NCBI GenBank assembly: GCA_037045055.1
Contig: JBAOHJ010000002.1
Span: 434,001-498,000 of the forward strand
From: Phosphoribacter sp037045055
GTDB taxonomy: Bacteria; Actinomycetota; Actinomycetes; Actinomycetales; Dermatophilaceae
Length of the DNA: 64,000 nucleotides
Direction of reading: 5' to 3'
The first letter of the stretch is position 1. Each line of letters starts with the position of its first letter. Of the stretch, positions 41,844 through 49,712 are shown in pieces. Below the pieces are notes generated by a model. It worked only from the letters and a program-made list of their open reading frames with translations, searched no databases and was not told the DNA's origin. The translations under genes and the position numbers were made by a program.

Positions 41844-42980
41844 CTATCCGGCGGGCCGAGGCCGGTCCCCCTGGGCGTGCACCGACAGCGGCAGGCGCAG
41901 CGTGAACGTCGCCCCCCCGCCCGGGCCGGGAGAGGACGCGGCGACGTCGCCGCCATGGGCCAGGGCGACCCCGCGGGCGATGGTCAGGCCGATGCCCGAC
42001 CCACCGTCGGACCCGCCCACGCGCCGGCCGGGAGCCCGGTAGAACCGCTCGAACACCCGCTCCAGCTCGCCCGCCGGCAGTCCGACGCCGGTGTCGACGA
42101 CCGAGACCAGGGCCGCGGATCCCTCGACCCGGCAGACCACCTCGATCCGCCCACCGGCCGCAGTCGCCCGCACCGCGTTGCCGACCAGGTTGGTGAGCAC
42201 CTGCGCGATCCGGTCGGCGTCGACGCGCACCGGCAGCGGGTCCGGGCCGGCCCGGACGGTGAGGGTGAGGCCGGCGTCCTGGGCCTGCGGGAGCATCCGC
42301 TGCGCGGCGCGCCCGACGACCTCGCGCAGGTCGACCGTGGCCACGGCGAGGTCCAGGGCACCCTCGTCGGCCCGAGACAGCGCGGACAGGTCGTCGGTGA
42401 GCCGACGCAGCCGGCGGGCCTCGTCGCCCACCCGGCCGAGCTCCTCGGGGGTCGTCGGCAGGACGCCGTCGATCATGCCCTCGACGTAGCCGTCGATGAC
42501 GGTCAGTGGGGTGCGCATCTCGTGGGCGACCTCGCCCAGCAGGCGCACCCGGCGGGTCTCGGTCTCGGCCAAGGCGCGGCCGAGGCGGTTGATGTCGTCG
42601 GCGAGCTCGGCCAGCTCGCGGTCCCGGGGGCGGGCCAGCGTCGCGGAGTAGCGCCCGGCCGCCATCGCCCGGGTGGCGTCGCGGACCTCGTTGAGCGGGC
42701 TCACCAACCGGTATGCCGCGACCACGCCGAAGATGGCCGCGCCCGCCGCGCCGACGAGGGCGCCGACGAGCAGGGCCTGCTCGACGGCGTCGCCGAACTG
42801 TTGGCGCAGCGCCCCGGCCGACGCACCCATACCGCCGGGCCCCTGACCCATGGGCATCAGCCGGATGCCCTCGTCGAAGAGGGCCGGGGCGAGCATCCGC
42901 ACGACGAGGTAGGTCGCCCCCGCGGCGACGAGGGCCACGAGCAGGTGCGAGACGACCAGCCGCACGACGAGGCGGTTCAC
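41844..42980 (-). CDS. Sensor histidine kinase
   Basis: The 378-residue kinase has two membrane helices (residues about 5-30 and 72-92) with a short extracytoplasmic loop rich in Gly/Met (LMPMGQGPGGMGASAGA). It also has a HAMP domain, the H box EVAHEMRTPLTVIDGYVEGMI with His near residue 153, N box NLVGNAVRA, VDTGVGLP and GGSGIGLTIARGVA. It starts at GTG 42980, overlapping the response-regulator stop. The Met-rich sensor loop could bind metal (a guess). The divergent DUF2202 gene is a candidate target. Confidence 0.9.
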   Translation of the reverse strand: MNRLVVRLVVSHLLVALVAAGATYLVVRMLAPALFDEGIRLMPMGQGPGGMGASAGALRQQFGDAVEQALLVGALVGAAGAAIFGVVAAYRLVSPLNEVRDATRAMAAGRYSATLARPRDRELAELADDINRLGRALAETETRRVRLLGEVAHEMRTPLTVIDGYVEGMIDGVLPTTPEELGRVGDEARRLRRLTDDLSALSRADEGALDLAVATVDLREVVGRAAQRMLPQAQDAGLTLTVRAGPDPLPVRVDADRIAQVLTNLVGNAVRATAAGGRIEVVCRVEGSAALVSVVDTGVGLPAGELERVFERFYRAPGRRVGGSDGGSGIGLTIARGVALAHGGDVAASSPGPGGGATFTLRLPLSVHAQGDRPRPAG

Positions 42981-43699
42981 GTCGGCCCCGCCGGGTCGAG
43001 GAGGAACTTGTAGCCCACACCGCGCACGGTGCCGAGGATCCGCGGGCTGTTCGCGTCGTCGCCCAACGCCCGGCGCATCCCGCGGACGTGGACGTCGACG
43101 ACCCGCTCGTCGCCGAAGAAGTCGTAGCCCCAGACCCGTTCGAGCAGCTGAGCGCGTGAGAACACCCGCCCCGGTGAGCGGGCCAAGGCCAGCAGCAGGT
43201 CGAACTCCAGTGCCGACAGGGTGACCGGACCGGCCGCGGCGGTGATCTCGCGCCGGTCGGGGTCGATGGTCAGCCCGTCGAAGTGCAGCGCGTTCGACGC
43301 TCCGGTGCGGGGATCGGACCCGTCGTCGGGGCGCACCCGGCGCAGGACCGCCTTGACCCGGGCGACGACCTCGCGGGGGCTGAACGGCTTGGTGACGTAG
43401 TCGTCAGCGCCGACGCCCAGGCCGACGATCATGTCGACCTCCTCGGCCCGGGCGGTGACCAGCACCACGGAGACGTCGCTGGTGGCGCGCACCCGGCGCA
43501 GCACCTCCAGCCCGTCGATGTCCGGCAGGCCGATGTCCAGCAGCACGAGGTCGACGGGGGTGTCCCGGTCGGCGGCCTGGCGCAGGGCCTGCGCTCCGGT
43601 GGCGGCCTCGGCGACCTCGAAGCCCTCGCCCCGCAGGTATGCCGTGAGCAGGGTGCGGATCGACGGCTCGTCGTCGACGACGAGGACCCGGCGTGCCAT
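42977..43699 (-). CDS. OmpR-family response regulator
   Basis: The 240-residue protein has a receiver domain with D55 in LVLLDIGLPD, VTARAE and VTKPFSPRE, and a winged-helix domain with LSALEFDLLLALARSPGRVFSRAQLL and RVVDVHVRGMRRALGDD. The ATG at 43699 is behind AAGGAGGG. It is translationally coupled to the kinase. The intergenic DNA towards the DUF2202 gene has paired CCTTCAC repeats that could be its site. Confidence 0.93.
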   Translation of the reverse strand: MARRVLVVDDEPSIRTLLTAYLRGEGFEVAEAATGAQALRQAADRDTPVDLVLLDIGLPDIDGLEVLRRVRATSDVSVVLVTARAEEVDMIVGLGVGADDYVTKPFSPREVVARVKAVLRRVRPDDGSDPRTGASNALHFDGLTIDPDRREITAAAGPVTLSALEFDLLLALARSPGRVFSRAQLLERVWGYDFFGDERVVDVHVRGMRRALGDDANSPRILGTVRGVGYKFLLDPAGPT

Positions 43700-43779
43700 C
43701 GACCCTCCTTGGGTGTCGCTGGGCCCAGCGTAGGTCCGCCCGGGGGGCCCGGGCGGGCGGCGCTGGTGGCTTCTCGAAA

Positions 43780-43809
43780 CCTTCACAGTCGCGCCACCGG
43801 CGCCTTCAC
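43780..43809. promoter_or_regulatory. CCTTCAC direct repeats in the two-component/DUF2202 promoter region
   Basis: CCTTCAC occurs at 43780-43786 and 43803-43809, 23 bp apart start to start (about two helical turns), both on the + strand. OmpR-class regulators often bind direct repeats in such spacing. TTGACT at about 43820 could be the -35 of the DUF2202 promoter. Confidence 0.4.
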
Positions 43810-43879
43810 GGGCCGGGCGTTGACTCGGACGTAAGCCAACCGAGGACCCAGACCGGTCCGTACCTGAAGGAGTCACCCG

Positions 43880-44656
43880 ATGAGCACCCGTTCCGCCCGC
43901 ATCCTCGTTGCCGGACTCGCCGGGGCGGTGATCATCGCCGGGTCGGCGGTGGCCGCGACCGCGGCGGGCGAGGCTGGGCAGTCGGGCGTCGTCGCCGTCG
44001 CGGCGGTGGACGAGAGCCTCGCCCAGCACCTGGCCTTCAACCGGGAGGAGGAGCGGATGGCCCGTGACCTTTACCAGCTCTTCGCCCAGACCTACCCCGA
44101 CGCCCGGACGTTCGAGATGATCGCGCGCAGCGAGCAGCGGCACTACGACGCCATCGGCCGACTGATCACGGCCCACGGGGTCGCCGATCCCTCGGTCGGC
44201 AAGGACGCCGGCAGCTACGCCGACCCGGCGCTGCAGGCGCTCTACGACGGGTGGAAGGCCCAGGGACTGACCTCGCTCGACGCGGCCTACCGCGCGGCCG
44301 TCGAGCTGGAACGGCGTGACATCGCCGACCTCGACGCGGCCATTGCCGCGGTGACCCAGCAGGACGTCACGACGGTCCTGAGCCGCCTGCGCGCCGCCTC
44401 CACCCGCCACGAGGCGGCCTTCACGGCGGCAGCGGCCGGGCAGGACGCCGGCACCGGTCCGGGCGCGGGGATGCGCGCGGGGATGGGCCGGGGCAACGGC
44501 GAGCGGATGGGCACCGGTCCGGGCCAGGGCACCGGCCCGGGCTTGGGCTCCGGACCTCGGTCGGGCGAGGGCCAGGGCATGGGCGACGGGCCAGGGCGCC
44601 GCGCCGGGGCCGGTGACGCCGCCGGAGACTGCCCCGTGGCGGACCTCGCCGGGTGA
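43880..44656 (+). CDS. Secreted DUF2202 ferritin-like protein
   Basis: The 258-residue protein has a signal peptide (MSTRSARILVAGLAGAVIIAGSAVA, residues 1-25) and a DUF2202 helical domain with the ferritin-like metal motifs NREEERMARDLYQLF near residue 56, FEMIARSEQRHYDAI and VELERRDIADL. A Gly/Met/Pro-rich tail of about 60 residues follows (GPGAGMRAGMGRGNG style). The ATG has AAGGAG upstream. It is divergent from a two-component system whose sensor loop is also Gly/Met-rich, so a shared metal stimulus is conceivable but unproven. Confidence 0.87.
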   Translation: MSTRSARILVAGLAGAVIIAGSAVAATAAGEAGQSGVVAVAAVDESLAQHLAFNREEERMARDLYQLFAQTYPDARTFEMIARSEQRHYDAIGRLITAHGVADPSVGKDAGSYADPALQALYDGWKAQGLTSLDAAYRAAVELERRDIADLDAAIAAVTQQDVTTVLSRLRAASTRHEAAFTAAAAGQDAGTGPGAGMRAGMGRGNGERMGTGPGQGTGPGLGSGPRSGEGQGMGDGPGRRAGAGDAAGDCPVADLAG

Positions 44657-44705
44657 GCACCCCGGCCGGCCCTGCCTGCGCCGCCCGGGCGTACGCTACG
44701 GGCTC

Positions 44706-45662
44706 GTGGAGGCAGGGCTGCGCGGCGCCCCCGAGGTGCTCGAGGTCGTCCGCCGGCGTGCCGCCGAGGGCAGCCGCCCGGGAGCTCGGACCGACGGGTA
44801 TGCCGTCGCCCTGGTCATCGAGGGCGGCGGCGCGCGCGGCACGGTGACCGGTGGCATGGCCATGGCGCTGCACGAGCTGGGGCTGCGGGAGGCCTTCGAC
44901 GACGTCTACGGCGCCTCCGCCGGGGCGATCAGCGCGGCGTGGTTCACCAGCGCGACCCCGGAGAAGCTCGTCGGGTGGGCCGAGCCGGCCTACATGAAGA
45001 TGCTGATCCGCCATCACGGCCCGCTCACCCGCCGCCCGGTCGTCGACGTCAAGGCCCTCGTCGAGGTCGTCTACGTCGAGCACGCCCCCATGGACTTCGC
45101 CTCGATCGTCGCCAGCCCGATCCGCTGGCACCCGTTGGCCACCGACGCCCACACCGGCGCGTCGGTCGACCTGCGCCCCTACGTGGTGGCGCCCTCGGAC
45201 GTCCAGCTGGCGATCCGGGCCTCGGCCGCGATGCCGCTGCTGGCCGGCGGGGCGGTCGACATGGCCGGGCGGCACTTCTTCGACGCCGGGGTCGCCGAGC
45301 CGCTGCCGTTCCGCACGGCCATCGCCCAGGGCGCCACCCACGTGCTCGTGCTGCGTTCGCGCCGACCCCACGACGTCCCCCGCGCCTCCAGGGCCACCCG
45401 GCACGTCGTCGCGAGGACCGCCCTGCGGGGGCACGGGCACGGCTTCCGGCACGCCCTGCTCGACGCGGCGCGCCAGTACGCCGTCGACGACGGCATCCTC
45501 AACGGCCGCTTCCCCATGGCCCCCTTCTGGCCGCCGATGGCGGCGATCCGGCCGGCCGTCGACTCGCCCAAGGTCTCTCGGCTGGCCAGCGGGGGCGAGG
45601 TCCTGCGCGCCGCCTTCGCCGCCGGGCAGGCCGCGGTCCGCGAGGTGTTCCCCGCCGCCTGA
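44706..45662 (+). CDS. Patatin-like phospholipase
   Basis: GTG 44706 gives 318 residues (VEAGLRGAPEVLEVVRRR). The frame is open 93 bases further up, overlapping the DUF2202 gene, which is less likely. The patatin fold is clear: oxyanion loop EGGGARG near residue 40, nucleophile GASAGA near residue 70 and catalytic Asp in DAGVAEPLPF near residue 199. It probably hydrolyses acyl lipids and has no signal peptide. It resembles the YjjU group. A likely terminator separates it from the convergent transporter gene. Confidence 0.9.
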   Translation: MEAGLRGAPEVLEVVRRRAAEGSRPGARTDGYAVALVIEGGGARGTVTGGMAMALHELGLREAFDDVYGASAGAISAAWFTSATPEKLVGWAEPAYMKMLIRHHGPLTRRPVVDVKALVEVVYVEHAPMDFASIVASPIRWHPLATDAHTGASVDLRPYVVAPSDVQLAIRASAAMPLLAGGAVDMAGRHFFDAGVAEPLPFRTAIAQGATHVLVLRSRRPHDVPRASRATRHVVARTALRGHGHGFRHALLDAARQYAVDDGILNGRFPMAPFWPPMAAIRPAVDSPKVSRLASGGEVLRAAFAAGQAAVREVFPAA

Positions 45663-45681
45663 GCCGCCCGGGCCGCAGGGC

Positions 45682-45709
45682 GACCCGGGGGCGCCGGCAT
45701 ACCGGGGTC
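45682..45709. terminator. Imperfect hairpin between the patatin and transporter genes
   Basis: GACCCGG (45682-45688) and CCGGGGTC (45702-45709) pair with one bulged G around a loop containing a GGCATAC copy. The position between convergent stops supports a bidirectional terminator. Pairing is weaker than at 14956. Confidence 0.4.
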
Positions 45710-47084
45710 AGTGCCCGGAAATGGTGTGCAGCGGCTCCTTCGAGCGGTCCTTGATCGTGTTGACGGTGATCAGGCTGATCAACGCCCAGGTGGTGAGGTA
45801 GAAACCCACGGAGACGACGCTGCCGAAGGTCTGGGTGAGGTATTCGGCGATCGTCGGTGAGAACGCGCCACCGAGGATGGCGCCGATGGCGTAGGCCAAC
45901 GAGACCCCGGAGAGCCGGATCGAGGCCGGGAACATCTCGGCGTACAGCGCCGACTGCGGGCCGTAGGTGAAGCCCTGCGGGATGCCGGTGACGATGAGGG
46001 CGATGGCTACGGCCACGATGTTCGCGTCGCGCAGCAGGAAGAACATCGGGAGGATCCACAGGACGCTGAAGACGTAGCCGAGGGTGTAGGTCTTGACCCG
46101 ACCGATCCGGTCGGAGAGGTTGGCGGCGACCCAGGTCGTGACGAACCACACAGCTGCGGCGAGGACCACGAAGATCATCACCTGGGTCTGCGGCAGCTTG
46201 AGGTTGCGGGTGGCGTAGCCGAGGATGAAGCCTCCGGTGATCATGTACCCGATGGCGTTGTTGCCGATGAAGACCAGCGCCGCCTGGATGACCCGCTTGG
46301 GGTGCTGGGTGAGCACCTCGCGCAGGGGGGACGTCGACAGCTTGCGATCCTGCTTGAGCTCGAGGAACACGGCGCTCTCCTCGACCCGCCGGCGGATCCA
46401 CTGGCCCACGAACACGAGGATGATGGAGGCGAGGAACGGCACCCGCCAGCCCCACGACTCGAAGGCCTCTTGGCTGGTTGTCGCCGACATCAGCGACAGC
46501 AGCCCGGTGGCGATGAGCATGCCGGCCGGGACGCCCAGCTGCGGGAACGCGCCGAAGCGGCCCCGGCGCCCGTGCGGGGCGTGCTCGACGGCGAGCATGG
46601 CCGCCCCGCCCCATTCGCCACCGGCGGAGAAGCCCTGCAGACAGCGCAGCACGATCAACAGGATCGGGGCGGCGATCCCGATGGACGCCGAGGTCGGCAA
46701 CAGACCGACCAAGGTGGTCGCCGCGCCCATGAGCACGAGGGTGAAGATGAGCACGGCCCGCCGCCCGATGCGGTCACCCACCCGCCCCATGACGATCGCG
46801 CCCAGGGGGCGGAAGAAGAAGCTCACGCCCACGGTGGCCAGGGACGCCAGCTGCGCCCACTGGCCCAGGCCGCTGAAGAACAGCTTGCCGAACAGCAGCG
46901 CGGCGACGTTGGCGTAGATGAAGAAGTCGTACCACTCGATGGTCGTGCCGACCGCGGTGGCCAGGGCCACCCGCCGGTACTCGGTGGTGGGGATCGAGGG
47001 CTTGGCGTCGTCGTGGATGATGTCCGGCGGACCGAGGGGGGCGGCGTCGTGGTGGTGATGCGGGTGCGTGTGCTCGGTGGTCAT
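45708..47084 (-). CDS. MHS-family MFS transporter (metabolite:H+ symporter)
   Basis: The 458-residue major facilitator has 12 predicted membrane helices. An N-terminal His cluster (HTHPHHHHDAAPLG) precedes TTIEWYDFFIYANVAALLF, the signature RPLGAIVMGRVGDRIGRR, and LQGFSAGGEWGGAAMLAVEHAPHGRRG typical of the MHS subfamily (ProP/shikimate/dicarboxylate type). The substrate is not determined by sequence. It is the last gene of the aromatic-catabolism island and may import an aromatic acid. ATG 47084. Its stop lies next to a hairpin. Confidence 0.88.
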   Translation of the reverse strand: MTTEHTHPHHHHDAAPLGPPDIIHDDAKPSIPTTEYRRVALATAVGTTIEWYDFFIYANVAALLFGKLFFSGLGQWAQLASLATVGVSFFFRPLGAIVMGRVGDRIGRRAVLIFTLVLMGAATTLVGLLPTSASIGIAAPILLIVLRCLQGFSAGGEWGGAAMLAVEHAPHGRRGRFGAFPQLGVPAGMLIATGLLSLMSATTSQEAFESWGWRVPFLASIILVFVGQWIRRRVEESAVFLELKQDRKLSTSPLREVLTQHPKRVIQAALVFIGNNAIGYMITGGFILGYATRNLKLPQTQVMIFVVLAAAVWFVTTWVAANLSDRIGRVKTYTLGYVFSVLWILPMFFLLRDANIVAVAIALIVTGIPQGFTYGPQSALYAEMFPASIRLSGVSLAYAIGAILGGAFSPTIAEYLTQTFGSVVSVGFYLTTWALISLITVNTIKDRSKEPLHTISGH

Positions 47085-47206
47085 GATCGTCCTTGATCGT
47101 CGAGGGCGGCCGATTCGGCAGGGGCGGGCAGGGAACGGGAAACGCGTCGGGGCGAGGGCCGGCAGGGGGAGGGGGCGGGGGCCCGGTGGGGTCCGCTCGT
47201 GGCGGG

Positions 47207-47872
47207 TCAGCCGGCGGCGGCGTCGGTGTCGTCCATATACCGGGTGAGGGCGCGCAGCGTGTGCAGCTTGTGGGTGCGGGCTGCGCTCTCGATGTCGGCG
47301 GCGGGGGCCTGCGACTCGATGAGGTCGAGCAGACGGGCGTGCTCCTGCACCGACGCGCCCGAGCGCTCGGGCACGAAGATGAAGGTCGAGTGGCGCACCC
47401 GGCTGAGGTCCTCCCAGGCCCGGCAGAGCAGGCCGAGCAGCCGGGAGTTCGGGCAGGGCCGGCACAGCACCCGGTGGAACTGCTCGTTGAGCGTGCTGAA
47501 CGCCACCGGGTCCAGACGCCGCAGACCCTCCTGCATCGCGGCGTTGACCCGCCGTGCGGCGGCGAGGTCCGCGGTGGTGACCTGGGGTGCGGCCAGGGCC
47601 GTCGCGACCCCCTCCAGGTAGGCGACGGTCTCCATGGCCTCGACGTAGCCGCGGGTGTTTATGCCGAGCACCTCGGCACCGACGTTGCGGGTGTAGCGGA
47701 CCAGGCCCTCGGCCTCCAGGCGGCGGACCGCCTCGCGCACCGGGACGGGTGACATCTCGAACTCGGTGGCGACCCGGGACAGGACCAGGCGCACCCCCGG
47801 GGCATAGTCGCCGGCAAGGATGCGGTCCCGCACGGCGGCATACACCGTCTCCGATTTCGACTGGCCGAGCAC
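47207..47872 (-). CDS. GntR/FCD-family transcriptional regulator
   Basis: GTG 47872, with AGGAGG upstream, gives 221 residues. The N-terminal winged helix (KSETVYAAVRDRILAGDYAPGVRLVLSRVATEFEMSPVPVREAVRRLEAEGLV, residues 6-58) is GntR. The C-terminal all-helical FCD domain (YVEAMETVAYLEGVATALAA, TLNEQFHRVL, EHARLLDLIE) binds an organic acid, usually with Asp/His metal ligands. A site of the form ATCGTATNNGAT lies 34 bases upstream, and two more lie between the hpaG and SSADH genes. It is the probable repressor of the island. Confidence 0.9.
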   Translation of the reverse strand: MLGQSKSETVYAAVRDRILAGDYAPGVRLVLSRVATEFEMSPVPVREAVRRLEAEGLVRYTRNVGAEVLGINTRGYVEAMETVAYLEGVATALAAPQVTTADLAAARRVNAAMQEGLRRLDPVAFSTLNEQFHRVLCRPCPNSRLLGLLCRAWEDLSRVRHSTFIFVPERSGASVQEHARLLDLIESQAPAADIESAARTHKLHTLRALTRYMDDTDAAAG

Positions 47873-47905
47873 CCGACCTCCTCTCGTCCCCGCGAGGCGT
47901 GGTCG

Positions 47906-47920
47906 GATCGTATCTGATTC
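47906..47920. promoter_or_regulatory. GntR operator, site 1
   Basis: GATCGTATCTGATTC holds ATCGTATCTGAT, sharing ATCGTATNNGAT with the two sites at 57046 and 57099. It lies 34 bases upstream of the GntR start, consistent with autoregulation. Confidence 0.65.
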
Positions 47921-47967
47921 GCGGTGTCGGTGGGAGGTGTCAACACCCCTCCTTCCTCGTGGCGGGG

Positions 47968-49245
47968 TCAGCCGGGCGCACCCGGCGTGGCCGGTCCCTT
48001 CGAGTAGCTCTTGAGGTCGAAACTCGGGTCTGCGGCCAGGGACGCAGGGACCGGCAGCCCCGCCCCGAGGACCCGTCGTGCGGCCAGGTGCTCGGCGGGG
48101 GAGTTCACCGACTCGACGACGACGAGGCTGCCGTCGAGATAGCCGAACACCGAGAACCGCCCGGAGGCCGGGTCGCCACGCAGGACCGTGTCCATGCCGG
48201 CGTGCTTGAGCCCGGCGATCTGCAGGCGCAGCCGGCCCTGGTGGCTCCAGAACCACGGCACGGCGTCGTATGCCGCGGGCCGGCCGAGCAGCACGCCGGC
48301 CAGGTGCCGAGCCTGGTCGGTGGCGTTCTGCACCGACTCGATCCGGGTGCACCCGCGGGCGTAGCGGCTGGGGAAGCGGGCGCAGTCCCCGAGGGCATGG
48401 ATGGCGGGGTCGCTGGTGCGCAGCGTCTCGTCGACGACGATCCCGTCCTCGACGAGAAGGCCGGCGGCCTCGGCCAGGTCCGCCTCGGGGGACACCCCGA
48501 CGCCGACCACGACCAGGTCGGCCGCCAGCGTCCGCCCGTCGGTCGTCTCGACGGCCTGCACCCGTCCGGCGGCGCCGACCAGGCGGGCGACCCCCACCCC
48601 GAGCAGCAGCGTCGAGCCCTCGCGGGTATGCGCGGCGGCGACGTACTGCGCGGTGTCCCGCGACACCGCTCGGGCCAGCGGGAGGGGTTCGATGTCCAGG
48701 ATGGTCACCGCGCATCCGTGCGCCCGCAGCGCGCAGGCCACCTCCAGCCCGATGAACCCGGCCCCGACGACGACCGCCTGCCCGGCGGCGCCGGCGCGCT
48801 CCCACAGGGCCAGCGCGTCGTCGAGGGTGCGCAGCGAGCAGACGCCGTCGAGGTCGGCTCCGGGCACGGTCAGCGCCCGGTTGCGCGCCCCGGTGGCCAG
48901 CACCAGGGACCGGTAGGGCAGCTCGCTGCCGTCGTCCAGCACGACCTGCCGGGCCCCGCGGTCGATGCCGGTGACCCGGGCCGGGGCGCGGACCTGCACG
49001 TCTCGCTCGGCGAAGAAGTCGGGGCCGCGCAGCGGCAGCGACTGGGGCAGGCCCCCGCCGGGGGAGAGCACCTCTTTGGACAGCGGAGGGCGCTGGTAGG
49101 GTCGCCCGCCCTCGGCCGCGACGAGCGCGAGCGGGCCGGCATACCCCAGGTCGCGCAGCGAGTCGACCAGCTGCACGGCCGCCTGACCGCCGCCGACGAC
49201 GACGACGCCCGGGCCTTCGCCCTGGCCCGGTGACCCGGCGCCCAC
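47968..49245 (-). CDS. FAD-dependent ferredoxin reductase (rhodocoxin reductase-like)
   Basis: The 425-residue NAD(P)H:ferredoxin reductase has an N-terminal FAD motif VVVGGGQAAVQLVDSLR (residues 15-31), PYQRPPLSK, a second nucleotide motif VVVGAGFIGLEVACALR near residue 155 and ALGDCARFPS near residue 290. Its C-terminal reductase domain is of the rhodocoxin/putidaredoxin reductase type. It starts at GTG 49245, 1 base after the ferredoxin stop, and supplies electrons to it and through it to the P450. Confidence 0.92.
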   Translation of the reverse strand: MGAGSPGQGEGPGVVVVGGGQAAVQLVDSLRDLGYAGPLALVAAEGGRPYQRPPLSKEVLSPGGGLPQSLPLRGPDFFAERDVQVRAPARVTGIDRGARQVVLDDGSELPYRSLVLATGARNRALTVPGADLDGVCSLRTLDDALALWERAGAAGQAVVVGAGFIGLEVACALRAHGCAVTILDIEPLPLARAVSRDTAQYVAAAHTREGSTLLLGVGVARLVGAAGRVQAVETTDGRTLAADLVVVGVGVSPEADLAEAAGLLVEDGIVVDETLRTSDPAIHALGDCARFPSRYARGCTRIESVQNATDQARHLAGVLLGRPAAYDAVPWFWSHQGRLRLQIAGLKHAGMDTVLRGDPASGRFSVFGYLDGSLVVVESVNSPAEHLAARRVLGAGLPVPASLAADPSFDLKSYSKGPATPGAPG

Positions 49246-49246
49246 C

Positions 49247-49573
49247 TCAGACCTGCGAGCCCGGCACGTCGACCTCGATCTGCTCGAGGTCGGCGCCCAG
49301 GGTGAGCTGACAGGCCAGGCGGCTGCGCCGGGCGTCGCGGGGGGTCGCCGTGCAGTCGAGCATCTCGTCCTCCTCGTCGCCGATCTCGGGCAGGGCGTCC
49401 AGCCAGTCCGGGCGGACGTAGACGTGGCAGGTGGCGCACATGGCCTGGCCGCCGCACTCGCCGACGATGCCGCGGACGCCCGCCTGCACGGCGGCGCGCA
49501 TCACCGAGCTGCCGGCCGGCGGGGTGAGCACGTCGGTGGCACCGTCGGCGTGGTGGTAGGTGACGGTCGGCAT
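49247..49573 (-). CDS. [2Fe-2S] ferredoxin, adrenodoxin/putidaredoxin type
   Basis: The 108-residue [2Fe-2S] ferredoxin has the cluster cysteines in GECGGQAMCATCHVYV (C40, C46, C49) and LACQLTLG (C87), the adrenodoxin-class spacing. It connects the reductase with the P450. ATG 49573. A 139-bp gap with tandem repeats separates it from the P450 gene, so it may be expressed partly on its own. Confidence 0.92.
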   Translation of the reverse strand: MPTVTYHHADGATDVLTPPAGSSVMRAAVQAGVRGIVGECGGQAMCATCHVYVRPDWLDALPEIGDEEDEMLDCTATPRDARRSRLACQLTLGADLEQIEVDVPGSQV

Positions 49574-49589
49574 GGGGCGGGTCTCCTCG

Positions 49590-49700
49590 ATGACGGTGGT
49601 GCAGGGGCTGGCGGTGCCGCGACGATGGTGCAGGGGCTGGGCGGTGCCGCGACGATGGTGCAGGGCTGGGCGGTGCCGCCACGGTGGTGTGAGGGCTGGC
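49590..49700. repeat. About 3.5 copies of a 31-bp tandem repeat between P450 and ferredoxin genes
   Basis: A unit close to GTGCAGGGGCTGGGCGGTGC plus CGCGACGATG recurs at about 49597, 49627, 49658 and 49687 with small changes. It fills most of the gap between the P450 stop (49713) and the ferredoxin start (49573). Confidence 0.8.
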
Positions 49701-49712
49701 GGGGCCGCGGGC

